Shown here in pieces: positions 7,032-15,009 of a stretch of 20,456 nt of DNA (positions are counted from its first letter, which is position 1; every line of letters starts with the position of its first letter). The stretch is taken from the NCBI GenBank assembly GCA_938028645.1, contig CALIMD010000321.1:1-20456 (forward strand), in the 5' to 3' direction. This stretch comes from an uncultured Alphaproteobacteria bacterium (lineage in GTDB: Bacteria > Pseudomonadota > Alphaproteobacteria > Thalassobaculales > Thalassobaculaceae). The notes under the pieces are model-generated. The model ran no database searches and had not been told where the DNA came from. It was given only the letters and a program-made list of their open reading frames with translations. A program made the translations under genes and the position numbers.

Positions 7032-8681
7032 ATGGTAATGAATACAACAAGTAATGCCTGGCAGAACTTAAAAGAACATAGCCGGGATATGAATAATACA
7101 ACACTTAACCAATTATTTGAGTGCGATGCAGATCGCTTCAATAGGTTTTCAGTTTGCCTTGATGACTTCCTTGTAGACTATTCGAAAAATCTCCTGACAG
7201 ACGAAACGATGGCCCTATTAGCTCAACTAGCGATTAAAAGTAACTTAGTCGAACGAATAAATGAGATGTTTTCAGGTTCTGCAATAAACATTTCAGAGAA
7301 CCGTGCAGCGTTGCACACTTTGCTAAGAGAATCAAAACCAACATCATCGTCTGGGATGAATATTGAACGACTAAAACAAGTTCAAGAAAGTTTGAGCAAA
7401 ATGAACACTTTTGCCGAGGGAATACAATCCGGTAAATTAACGGGCTCAACCGGAAAGCCTTTTAAAAATATTCTACACATTGGTGTGGGCGGATCCGTTC
7501 TCGGCCCCAGTATGGCCGTGAAAGCACTAGCGCCTTATTCAAAGAACTCAATTGCCATTCAATTCGTAACAAATGTAGATGGCGCAGACTTGCACGACAA
7601 GATATCGAACCTGAATCCCGAAACAACTTTAATATTGGTTGCCTCAAAAACTTTTTTGACACAGGAAACTATGTTAAATGCACGGTCGGCACGAACTTGG
7701 ATCACGAAGGCTCTCGGTCCTAAATCTGTCGGCAATCATTTTGCCGCTCTATCAAGTAACTTAAAACAGACAGAAGAATTTGGTATTCTGCCCGAAAGGC
7801 ATTTTGAGCTTTGGGACTGGGTTGGCGGTCGCTACTCGTTGTGGTCTGCTATCGGATTGCCAATCTTGATTTCTATTGGATCCGAAAACTTCAGGCAGCT
7901 CTTGAGTGGGGCACATCAATTAGACAACCATTTTCGCAATTGCTCCCTAGAGAAAAATATCCCAGTTATATTGGGGTTAATAAGTATTTGGCATCGATCA
8001 ATATTGGGTTACAAATCTCATGCAATTATACCTTACGATCAACGATTGGAATTACTGATAGCGCACATCCAGCAACTTCAAATGGAGTCCAATGGAAAAT
8101 CAATAAATCGTGACGGGTCAAAAATACCAACAGCTAGTTCAGGGGTAATATGGGGGGAAGTGGGAACAAATGCTCAACATTCCTTTTTTCAACTCTTACA
8201 TCAAGGCTCAGATGTTATTCCCTGTGATTTCTTGATAGCAGCTAATGCGCATCACGATCTGCAACACCATCATGAAACTCTTATTGCCAACTGTTTTGCC
8301 CAATCTCAAGCGCTTATGAAAGGCCGTAATCTAGAGGAAACAAAGGACCACCTTCGCAAAAAAGGTCTATTATTAGCAGATATTGAGAGAATAGCACCCC
8401 ATGCAACATTCCCGGGGAACAGGCCATCGACAACAATACTATACAAAAAACTTGATCCAAAAACGTTGGGAATGCTTATAGCAACATATGAACATAAAAC
8501 GTTTGTAGAAGGCGCTATTTGGAACATCAATAGCTTCGATCAATGGGGTGTGGAGCTGGGCAAAGAACTCGCGGTTCAACTACTCCCGGCCGTGAAAATG
8601 GAACCAGCGCCCAGTGAATTGGACGGGTCGACATCAGGACTAATTGATCAGATCAGGGGCTTTCAAAAAGTGATCAATTAA
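7032..8681 (+). CDS. pgi: Glucose-6-phosphate isomerase
   Basis: The 549-residue protein has the full length and signatures of the classic phosphoglucose isomerase family, which interconverts glucose 6-phosphate and fructose 6-phosphate in glycolysis/gluconeogenesis. WDWVGGRYSLWSAIGLPI (261-278) is signature 1, and QWGVELGKELA (504-514) with K511 is signature 2. E376 in WGEVGTNAQH is the expected catalytic base. H407 or H408 in ANAHHD is the probable ring-opening histidine. The phosphate-binding SKTFLTQET is at 205-213. One difference is GVGGSVLGP (151-159), where most relatives have Asp at the Val position. Start choice is between ATG 7032 and ATG 7038, both with weak upstream Shine-Dalgarno matches. 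It follows the PilZ-like gene by 27 bp. Confidence 0.95.
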   Translation: MVMNTTSNAWQNLKEHSRDMNNTTLNQLFECDADRFNRFSVCLDDFLVDYSKNLLTDETMALLAQLAIKSNLVERINEMFSGSAINISENRAALHTLLRESKPTSSSGMNIERLKQVQESLSKMNTFAEGIQSGKLTGSTGKPFKNILHIGVGGSVLGPSMAVKALAPYSKNSIAIQFVTNVDGADLHDKISNLNPETTLILVASKTFLTQETMLNARSARTWITKALGPKSVGNHFAALSSNLKQTEEFGILPERHFELWDWVGGRYSLWSAIGLPILISIGSENFRQLLSGAHQLDNHFRNCSLEKNIPVILGLISIWHRSILGYKSHAIIPYDQRLELLIAHIQQLQMESNGKSINRDGSKIPTASSGVIWGEVGTNAQHSFFQLLHQGSDVIPCDFLIAANAHHDLQHHHETLIANCFAQSQALMKGRNLEETKDHLRKKGLLLADIERIAPHATFPGNRPSTTILYKKLDPKTLGMLIATYEHKTFVEGAIWNINSFDQWGVELGKELAVQLLPAVKMEPAPSELDGSTSGLIDQIRGFQKVIN

Positions 8682-8799
8682 AAGAAAAGTTCCCAGAGAA
8701 TGTTTGGGATGATCAAATTTCTGCAACAGCGAACTGAAACTTTTATCATCAATACGATTTTAAGCTAAATGGGATGTAACAAGTCACCCAATAGTGCAT

Positions 8800-8831
8800 A
8801 ACTAAGCTATCAATTTTTTGCTTAGTTGGAG
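8800..8831 (+). promoter_or_regulatory. Perfect inverted repeat ending at the ribosome-binding site of the CoA operon
   Basis: AACTAAGC (8800-8807) and GCTTAGTT (8820-8827) form a perfect 8-bp stem around a T-rich 12-nt loop. The right arm is followed directly by GGAG (8828-8831), the Shine-Dalgarno of the first operon gene (ATG at 8841). The poly-T lies in the loop rather than after the stem, so it does not look like a terminator. It could be a regulator-binding site or an RNA hairpin affecting translation. Positions 8682-8799 otherwise hold only weak inverted repeats and no recognisable gene. Confidence 0.4.
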
Positions 8832-8840
8832 TTTGTTGAT

Positions 8841-9320
8841 ATGGAAATTGTTGGTCTTGGTTTTCACTATGAAGAAGTACCAGTTGGACGTAAATTCCAA
8901 ACTATTGGACGAACTATTACCGATGCAGATATTACAAATTTTATTAATGCAACCGGTATGGTTGAGACGATGTTTACAGACCTTGAATACCTTAAAACTG
9001 AAAGTGATATAAAAGGCCGCGTCTCCCCTGGTGCACTAGTGTATAGTTTTGCAGAGGGTTTATTAGTGCAATCTACCATGCAACATACAGGTTTTGCGTT
9101 CCTTAACATGGAACTAAATGTCCATGCGCCAACATTTGCTGGAGATACCATCCATGTAGAATGTGAGGTGATAGAAGCCCGATTGACGCGGCGGCCAGGG
9201 CGAGGTTTGGTAAGAACTCGCAATGAAATTATTAATCAAAAAGGGGAAACAGTAATTACCTATACGCCGCTTCGAATGCTGAAATGCAAAGACCCAAAAC
9301 TTCAAAGGACAGAAGATTAG
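8841..9320 (+). CDS. MaoC-like hotdog-fold protein with altered catalytic residues
   Basis: This 159-residue protein is the size of a single-hotdog MaoC/(R)-hydratase-like protein. It has TITDADITNFINATG (25-39), the usual lead into the active site, and a GDTIHVECEVIEAR strand (101-114). Typical members hydrate 2-enoyl-CoA with an Asp/His pair in GDxNPLHxD followed by an AHGML segment. Here the matching stretch reads GMVETMFTD (39-47), giving Met for Asp and Phe for His, and then SPGALV (62-67) with the second His lost. Standard hydration is therefore unlikely; thioester binding or another role is possible. An in-frame TTG exists at 8826, but ATG 8841 with GGAG at 8828-8831 is the better start. 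It is the first gene of the operon, ending 8 nt before the CoA-transferase. Confidence 0.75.
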   Translation: MEIVGLGFHYEEVPVGRKFQTIGRTITDADITNFINATGMVETMFTDLEYLKTESDIKGRVSPGALVYSFAEGLLVQSTMQHTGFAFLNMELNVHAPTFAGDTIHVECEVIEARLTRRPGRGLVRTRNEIINQKGETVITYTPLRMLKCKDPKLQRTED

Positions 9321-9328
9321 TATTTTTT

Positions 9329-10531
9329 ATGAGTGATCTTTCCCAAAACCTTGGCCCTCTTACCGGCATTCGAGTAATTGATCTCACAATTAATGTGCTT
9401 GGACCTGTTGCAACGCAAATTCTCGGTGATATGGGAGCGGAAGTAATAAAAGTGGAAACCCCATCAGGGGATCCAATGCGCCAGATTGGAACGAGCAATA
9501 CTGGTACTCTAGGCCCCTTTTTCCAAACAACCAACCGCAACAAAAAAAGTATTATCCTAAATTTAAAAAAGTCCGAATCTAAACGAGCTTTATTAGAATT
9601 ATCGAAAACCGCCGATGTATTTGTTCATAACATGCGCCAGGCTGCAACTGAACGGTTAGGAATTGATTATGAAGTGCTTAAAGCAGTAAATAATAGAATT
9701 ATATATGCGTCAGCAACTGGCTACCGGAGAGGTGGAGCCAAAGATGGACGCCCTGCATATGATGACGTTATACAAGGCGAAAGCGGTATAGTGAATTTAA
9801 TTGAGAGAACAAATGGAGAAGCACGCTTCATCCCAATGCCCATTTCGGATAAGTTTTGTGGACATACTTTAGCATCCGCGATCGGCATGGCACTGTACCA
9901 CCGGGAGAAGACAGGCCAAGGTCAGGAAATCCACGTACCCATGTTGGAGACGATGCTCTCTTTTAATTTAACAACTCATCTATGGAATGGCTCTAAGGGA
10001 AAGAACAACGAATTAGGATATCCACGTGCTCTATCACCATACCGGGTCCCTTATAAAACCAAGGATGGGATGGTGTGTGTTCTAGCCCATACAGACGAGC
10101 AATGGCATCGCTTATTAAGGGCCATCGGACGCGGTGATCTTATCCAAGATCCACGCTTCACTCACCTGGCTCAAAGAGCGGAAAATATAGCGACGCTTCA
10201 ATCCTACTTAGCTGAGGGCCTCGCACAGTTTACTACCAAAGAAGCATTCCGGTTACTTGACAATGCTGATTTGCCAAACGGTCCGGTTATTACCTTAGAG
10301 GAAATGATGGATGATCCATACCTCGAAGATACAAATTTCTTTCCCATAATAGATGACCAAAATGAAGGACCGTTGCACACGACGGCAATCCCTGTTGAGT
10401 TTTCAAAAACACCGGGGACCTTGAGAAATACTGCCCCCCCCCTCGGCGAACACACGGCTGAATTATTATTAGAGATTGGTTTCTCTCATGAAGAGATCGA
10501 TCAAATATCAAAAAATAGAAGTACGGGATAA
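9329..10531 (+). CDS. CaiB/BaiF-family (class III) CoA-transferase
   Basis: From ATG 9329 the protein is 400 residues and shows the standard class III CoA-transferase opening GPLTGIRVIDLT (9-20), then GDMGAEVIKVETPSGDPMR (33-51). LNLKKSESKRALLELSKTADVFVHN precedes a short substrate loop, and ISDKFCG (172-178) has D174 at the place of the catalytic aspartate that forms the anhydride/CoA intermediate in formyl-CoA transferase. Class III enzymes move CoA between carboxylates in the cytoplasm. The substrate is not readable. An upstream in-frame ATG at 9284 would overlap the MaoC-like gene; I prefer 9329 because the family normally begins there, though its Shine-Dalgarno is weak. The acyl-CoA synthetase follows after 10 nt. 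Confidence 0.88.
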   Translation: MSDLSQNLGPLTGIRVIDLTINVLGPVATQILGDMGAEVIKVETPSGDPMRQIGTSNTGTLGPFFQTTNRNKKSIILNLKKSESKRALLELSKTADVFVHNMRQAATERLGIDYEVLKAVNNRIIYASATGYRRGGAKDGRPAYDDVIQGESGIVNLIERTNGEARFIPMPISDKFCGHTLASAIGMALYHREKTGQGQEIHVPMLETMLSFNLTTHLWNGSKGKNNELGYPRALSPYRVPYKTKDGMVCVLAHTDEQWHRLLRAIGRGDLIQDPRFTHLAQRAENIATLQSYLAEGLAQFTTKEAFRLLDNADLPNGPVITLEEMMDDPYLEDTNFFPIIDDQNEGPLHTTAIPVEFSKTPGTLRNTAPPLGEHTAELLLEIGFSHEEIDQISKNRSTG

Positions 10532-10541
10532 TATTTCATTC

Positions 10542-12071
10542 ATGCCACGCTTGACTGATTATACTAGCTATGAAGATGCCCATAAATTTTTTACAAAAGA
10601 AGCATTATGGGATCTTTTTGATGGCGATAAAGATAACTTAAATATCGCTTACGAGTGTATAGATCGACACGAACCTCATCGTATAGCGATAAATATCGCT
10701 ACCGATACTGGAGAAAATCTGACAATTACTTTCGGTGATCTATCCACCTGGTCAAACCGTGTAGCCAACTGGCTTCAAACAAAAGGGTATCGAGCTGGAG
10801 ATCGCGTTGCCATTATGCTGGAACCATCTTTGGAGTTCTACGCGGCTCTCTTTGGTATAATGAAAGCAGGCTACGTCGCTGTGCCTTTATTCACCGCTTT
10901 TGGTCCGGATGGGTTGAATGCTCGACTGAAAGACTGTGAACCCGTTTTAGTTATTTTAGACCCTAGGAAATCTGAACTAGCGTCAGGTACTGATACTGAA
11001 ACTCTAATAGCTGATGATGACTTTCTTTCCGATTTAGGAGCATATAACACTACCTATGAAACCAGCACAACATCGGCTGACATGGCCATGTATCAATATA
11101 CATCCGGGACTTCTCGCGAGCTGCCTGAGGCAGTTAAGCATCGGCATCGCGCTGTCGTAACAGTTATGATTGCGGCACTCTATGCTACTGGCGTTCGGCC
11201 TGGTGATAAATACATGTGTCCATCCTCGCCAGCATGGGGACATGGTCTCTGGCATGGGACGTTGGCACCACTAGCGCTCGGGGTTGAGATTTCGACTTAT
11301 GCTGGAAAATTTGATCCCGAGAAACTTTTAGCTGCCATGGAAAAATTTAAAATTACTAATCTTTCCGCAGCAGCAACGCACTACCGACTAATGCGGAATA
11401 TCAGCAATCCAAAAAAGCATTCTTTAAGGCTCAAAAAACTCTCTTTTACTGGGGAACCCCTGGATACCGAAACTGCTCTTTGGGCCCGTCAAATCTTTGG
11501 TCGTGATGTTTGCAGTATATACGGGTCGACAGAGGTGGGTGTAATAATCGCGAACTATCCGGGGGCAGACGATTTACCTGTAAAAGTTGGATCTCTTGGC
11601 AAACCGCTTCCTGGCTGTGGTGTTTCCATCCAAAATTCCCAAGGAAAGGCGTGTTCAGTCGGAGAAATTGGCGAAATTGTGCTATGGAGAAAAAATAATT
11701 TTTTCCGCGTCAAAGATTTGGGAAGTATAGATGAGGATGGCTACTATTTTCATCATGGCCGAGCTGATGATGTTATTATTTCAGCCGGCTGGACCATGAG
11801 CGCGGTTGAGATAGAAGATGTTTTATTAAAACACTCCGACATCGCGGAAGCAGCCGTCATAGGAGTGCCTGATACAGAGAGAGGGCAAGTAGTTAAAGCG
11901 TTTATCGTTTCCAAACGTTCCGAAAGTATAGAGTTCATTAGCGAGGTTCAAAGTTTTGTCCGTAACCGTCTTAGTAGACATGAATATCCAAGGATAATAG
12001 TAATAGTTGATGAACTTCCCAAAACACCAGCTGGTAAAGTTAATAGAAAAACTTTACGGGACCAGCAGTAA
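10542..12071 (+). CDS. AMP-forming acyl-CoA synthetase (acyl/aryl acid-CoA ligase)
   Basis: From ATG 10542 this is a 509-residue adenylate-forming enzyme. The P-loop-like A3 motif reads YTSGTSRELPEAVKH (186-200), the A5 motif YGSTE is at 327-331, the DEDGYYFHHGRADD hinge region spans 397-410, and the C-terminal catalytic lysine is K499 in PKTPAGKVNRK. It resembles medium-chain or acetyl/propionyl-type ligases that make acyl-CoA, AMP and pyrophosphate from a free acid, ATP and CoA. The A3 motif departs from the usual SGTTGxPKG; I recall similar RELPEAVKH forms in uncharacterised relatives, which suggests a subfamily rather than damage. The reading frame extends upstream to TTG 10476, inside the CoA-transferase gene, but the ATG at 10542 is the natural start. 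It is likely the entry enzyme of the operon. Confidence 0.88.
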   Translation: MPRLTDYTSYEDAHKFFTKEALWDLFDGDKDNLNIAYECIDRHEPHRIAINIATDTGENLTITFGDLSTWSNRVANWLQTKGYRAGDRVAIMLEPSLEFYAALFGIMKAGYVAVPLFTAFGPDGLNARLKDCEPVLVILDPRKSELASGTDTETLIADDDFLSDLGAYNTTYETSTTSADMAMYQYTSGTSRELPEAVKHRHRAVVTVMIAALYATGVRPGDKYMCPSSPAWGHGLWHGTLAPLALGVEISTYAGKFDPEKLLAAMEKFKITNLSAAATHYRLMRNISNPKKHSLRLKKLSFTGEPLDTETALWARQIFGRDVCSIYGSTEVGVIIANYPGADDLPVKVGSLGKPLPGCGVSIQNSQGKACSVGEIGEIVLWRKNNFFRVKDLGSIDEDGYYFHHGRADDVIISAGWTMSAVEIEDVLLKHSDIAEAAVIGVPDTERGQVVKAFIVSKRSESIEFISEVQSFVRNRLSRHEYPRIIVIVDELPKTPAGKVNRKTLRDQQ

Positions 12072-12089
12072 TAATACCAAGGAGTTATT

Positions 12090-13223
12090 GTGAACAGAAA
12101 AACTGACAGCTTCCCGAGAATTACTGAAGAAGAACTCAATAATTTGAAATCCAGGATCGGGGTAAAAATATCTCGTGACCCAGAGCCTTGGTGTTTTGAA
12201 GCCACGCGTGACAATATCCGGCATTACGCACATGGCATTGGTGATGATAATCCCCTTTGGTGTGAGCCGGATTATGCCGCAAAAACAAAGTATAATTCGA
12301 TTATTGCTTTACCCTCCTTTCTTTTTTCAACAAGCCGAATAGCCTCAGGATATGTGGGTGGGCTGCCTGGAATTCACGCAATGTGGGCTGGCGCAAATTG
12401 GAAATGGCACTTGCCTGTGTTTAGAAATGACGAAATCTCCACAGAATCATATTTGAAAGATCTCGTTGAACATCAAACGCAGTTTGCAGGCAGGGCTATC
12501 CAACAGATCTATCACGTCGATTTTTTTAACCAGGCGGGTGCAATCGTTGCAGAATGTGACAGTTGGTGTTTTCGAACAGAGAGAGACACAGCTCGTGAAG
12601 AGGGTACTAAATACGGAAACCCTGATGAAGCCCTTGAAAAAAAATATACTCAGGAAGAATTGGATGAAATTTTTCAATACTATGCCAACGAGGAAATCCG
12701 AGGCTCTAAAACACGGTATTATGAGGATGCAAAAATAGGTGAAGAACTTCCACGAATGGTAAAAGGGCCAATGACCGTGACGGGATTTATCGCCTATGCC
12801 CAAGGGTGGGGAGGACTCTATATTCGGGCGAATAAGCTCGCTTGGAAACAAGTTAGTAAACATGAGGGATTGGGCATTCCAAATCGATTTAATATTCCAG
12901 ATTGTCCCGAAAGGGTTCATTGGGAACATGAATTTGCTACTAAAGTAGGCGCTCCCGGAGCCTATGACTATGGCCCAGAACGGTGTTCCTGGATGACACA
13001 CCACATAACAAACTGGATTGGTGATGACGGTTTTCTAGTATCCTCAAATACAAAAATAAGACGACATAATCCTGAAGGGGATACAATTTTTATTGATGGA
13101 GCGATAACAGATAAATTTGAAAAAGATGGCGACGGCTTCGTAGAAGTAACTCATGAAGCAAGAAACCAAGACGGCGAACTCTCTATTCTTGGCACGGCCG
13201 TAGCTCGTTTACCGAAAAAATAA
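12090..13223 (+). CDS. Double-hotdog protein: FAS1-like dehydratase domain plus MaoC-like domain
   Basis: The 377-residue protein contains two hotdog halves. The first has HYAHGIGDDNPLWCEPDYA (45-63), the FAS1-like dehydratase/MaoC N-terminal type. The second starts near 205 and has VHWEHEFATKVGAPGAYDYG (276-295) followed by NWIGDDGFL (308-316). Fused double hotdogs of this type act as hydratases/dehydratases on acyl-CoAs; mesaconyl-CoA and related hydratases are comparisons, not assignments. In GDDNPLW (51-57) the usual catalytic histidine is replaced by W57, with Asp residues kept. A run of charged residues (about 165-200) links the halves. The start is GTG 12090, supported by CCAAGGAG at 12077-12084. 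It sits 18 nt after the synthetase, and 58 nt separate it from the crotonase-family gene. Confidence 0.82.
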   Translation: MNRKTDSFPRITEEELNNLKSRIGVKISRDPEPWCFEATRDNIRHYAHGIGDDNPLWCEPDYAAKTKYNSIIALPSFLFSTSRIASGYVGGLPGIHAMWAGANWKWHLPVFRNDEISTESYLKDLVEHQTQFAGRAIQQIYHVDFFNQAGAIVAECDSWCFRTERDTAREEGTKYGNPDEALEKKYTQEELDEIFQYYANEEIRGSKTRYYEDAKIGEELPRMVKGPMTVTGFIAYAQGWGGLYIRANKLAWKQVSKHEGLGIPNRFNIPDCPERVHWEHEFATKVGAPGAYDYGPERCSWMTHHITNWIGDDGFLVSSNTKIRRHNPEGDTIFIDGAITDKFEKDGDGFVEVTHEARNQDGELSILGTAVARLPKK

Positions 13224-13281
13224 TTTGGCAGAAATAAGACGATAATCTCTACCATTTGGTGAAAAAGGGAATAAGTTATGG

Positions 13282-14127
13282 ATGACTGCGACGTTACAAC
13301 GAACCACAGGACATGTGATGCCAATCGATAAATCAAAATACAAACAGCTGAAACTAGATTATCCATCGGATAAAGTTCTAAGAATAACATTTGATAGACC
13401 AGACACCTATAACTCCCTTGATGAAGTAGGACACAGAGAGCTAGCCTATATCTGGCGAGATATAGATGACGATCCTTCTATAAATTCCGTGATTCTGACC
13501 GGAGCAGGAAAAGCATTTTCGTCCGGTGGTGATTTTTCAATGATTGAGAAAGTTATAGATGATTTCGATTATAGAGCGAACACTTGGAAAGAAGCGCGTG
13601 ATCTTGTTTATAACGTGATCAATTGCTCAAAACCTATTATCTCGGCAATTAATGGTCCAGCAGTGGGCGCAGGCTTGGTGGCCGGTTTACTTGCGGACAT
13701 ATCCATCGCTGGGAAAAAAGCAAAGATCGTAGACGGGCACACCAGACTGGGGGTTGCAGCTGGTGACTCGGCAGTCATCAACTGGCCGCTATTATGCGGC
13801 ATGGCTAAAGCAAAATACCTGCTTCTGACATGTGAAGCTATCAATGGGGAAGACGCTGAAAAAATTGGCCTAGTCTCACTCTGCGTGGATGATGAAGAAC
13901 TGCAGGAAAAAGCATTAGAAATAGCAAATAAACTCGCAACCGGTGCTCAAAGTGCTATTAGGTGGACGAAATATGCTTTAAATAACTGGTACAGAATGGC
14001 GGGGCCCACATTTGATACCTCCACTGCCCTGGAGATGTTAGGTTTCACGGGACCCGAGGCAAGAGAAGGGTTGGCCGCCCACCTGGAGAAAAGAAAACCC
14101 AATTTTCCGAGTGATAGCCCACTATAA
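13282..14127 (+). CDS. Enoyl-CoA hydratase/isomerase (crotonase) superfamily protein lacking both classical glutamates
   Basis: The 281 residues form a complete crotonase-family protein. It has VLRITFDRP (32-40), the oxyanion-hole segment GKAFSSGGDFSMI (76-88), INGPAVGAGL (123-132), and a C-terminal helical region. The family binds CoA thioesters and stabilises enolates. Aligning to rat enoyl-CoA hydratase by eye, the two catalytic glutamates E144 and E164 correspond to V133 and H153, so ordinary hydration is not expected. DGHTRLGVAAGDSAV (151-165), with H153 and D162, may supply other acid-base groups. Start choice: ATG 13282 with AAAGGGA upstream, or ATG 13318 (residue 13) with AGGA 8 nt before it; both are plausible. 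The Nudix gene's AAGGAGAG overlaps this gene's stop, consistent with coupled translation. Confidence 0.85.
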   Translation: MTATLQRTTGHVMPIDKSKYKQLKLDYPSDKVLRITFDRPDTYNSLDEVGHRELAYIWRDIDDDPSINSVILTGAGKAFSSGGDFSMIEKVIDDFDYRANTWKEARDLVYNVINCSKPIISAINGPAVGAGLVAGLLADISIAGKKAKIVDGHTRLGVAAGDSAVINWPLLCGMAKAKYLLLTCEAINGEDAEKIGLVSLCVDDEELQEKALEIANKLATGAQSAIRWTKYALNNWYRMAGPTFDTSTALEMLGFTGPEAREGLAAHLEKRKPNFPSDSPL

Positions 14128-14139
14128 GGAGAGCACCCA

Positions 14140-14988
14140 ATGATAACAGATCTCGAAAATGAGACCCCAAAAGTTCCTGTCAAACCCATACCCGCAGCGA
14201 CCGTTATTTCTCTTCGAGACTCCCCAACAGGCATGGAGGTATTAATGGTCCAACGGACTAAAAAAGCTGATTTTGCAGGAGGGGCTCTTCTGTTCCCTGG
14301 GGGTACGGTCGACGATAGTGATTATGAAATAATCAAGTCAGATTGTTGTAGTCTAACCGACGAAATACCCGACAACCTGAGGGCTATAAGAATTGCTGGT
14401 GTTAGAGAAATGTTTGAAGAAGCTGGACTTCTATTTGCACGAACGCATGGAGAAGACGAGGTTATAAATGAAGATAGAGCAGAGCAAATCAATAATAAAT
14501 ATCGAACGGATTTATTATCGCAAAAAATTACTTTTCATGACATCGTTACCGCTGAAAGTCTAGTTGTAGCAAGCGACCTCTTAGTCCCTTTTGCCCATTG
14601 GATCACCCCGATAACAGGACGGAAAAGATTTGATACGCACTTCTTGGTGGCAAAAACTCCAAATGGGCATATAGCATCCCATGATGGTTCCGAAACACTC
14701 GATACAATTTGGATAGACCCTTTATCCGCAATTAAGGAAGCGGAGGAAGGCAAACGTCGAGTGGTTTTTCCTACTCGTATGAATCTTAAAAAAGTAAGCG
14801 AATCAAAAACTGCAAAGGCGGCCGTAGAACGAGCAAGAGAAACACCTGTTGTAACCGTTCTCCCAGAGGTTCGCGATATAAATGGCGGCAGGCACTTAAA
14901 AATACCGATAGAGGCGGGCTACGGAATATCAGAAATTAGCGTAGATTACGCAGCATCTGATCAGCCTCCACCATCCAAAGATAATTAA
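14140..14988 (+). CDS. Nudix hydrolase resembling CoA diphosphatases (NUDT7/NUDT19-like)
   Basis: The 282-residue protein has a split Nudix box. FPGGTVDDSDYE (52-63) and AGVREMFEEAGLL (86-98) are the two halves, separated by about 20 extra residues. This layout is seen in the NUDT19/NUDT7-type branch, which hydrolyses CoA and acyl-CoA to phosphopantetheine compounds and 3',5'-ADP. REMFEEAG keeps the metal-binding glutamates. The preceding ATVISLRDS...VLMVQRT strand and the later PFAHWITPITGRKRFDTHFLVA segment also fit that group. Its position among CoA-thioester enzymes supports a role in recycling or clearing stalled CoA esters; that role is inferred. ATG 14140 has AAGGAGAG at 14126-14133. 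The acyl-CoA dehydrogenase follows 21 nt downstream. Confidence 0.82.
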   Translation: MITDLENETPKVPVKPIPAATVISLRDSPTGMEVLMVQRTKKADFAGGALLFPGGTVDDSDYEIIKSDCCSLTDEIPDNLRAIRIAGVREMFEEAGLLFARTHGEDEVINEDRAEQINNKYRTDLLSQKITFHDIVTAESLVVASDLLVPFAHWITPITGRKRFDTHFLVAKTPNGHIASHDGSETLDTIWIDPLSAIKEAEEGKRRVVFPTRMNLKKVSESKTAKAAVERARETPVVTVLPEVRDINGGRHLKIPIEAGYGISEISVDYAASDQPPPSKDN

Positions 14989-15009
14989 ATTAAAAAGGAG
15001 CAGTAAATC

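Noticed and set aside
8691..8709. TCCCA-N9-TGGGA hairpin after glucose-6-phosphate isomerase, considered as a terminator
   Set aside because: The stem is only 5 bp and no T-run follows.
12447..13004. Long open frame on the minus strand (185 aa)
   Set aside because: It lies wholly inside the double-hotdog gene, has no ribosome-binding site or recognisable motif, and is best explained as a shadow frame.
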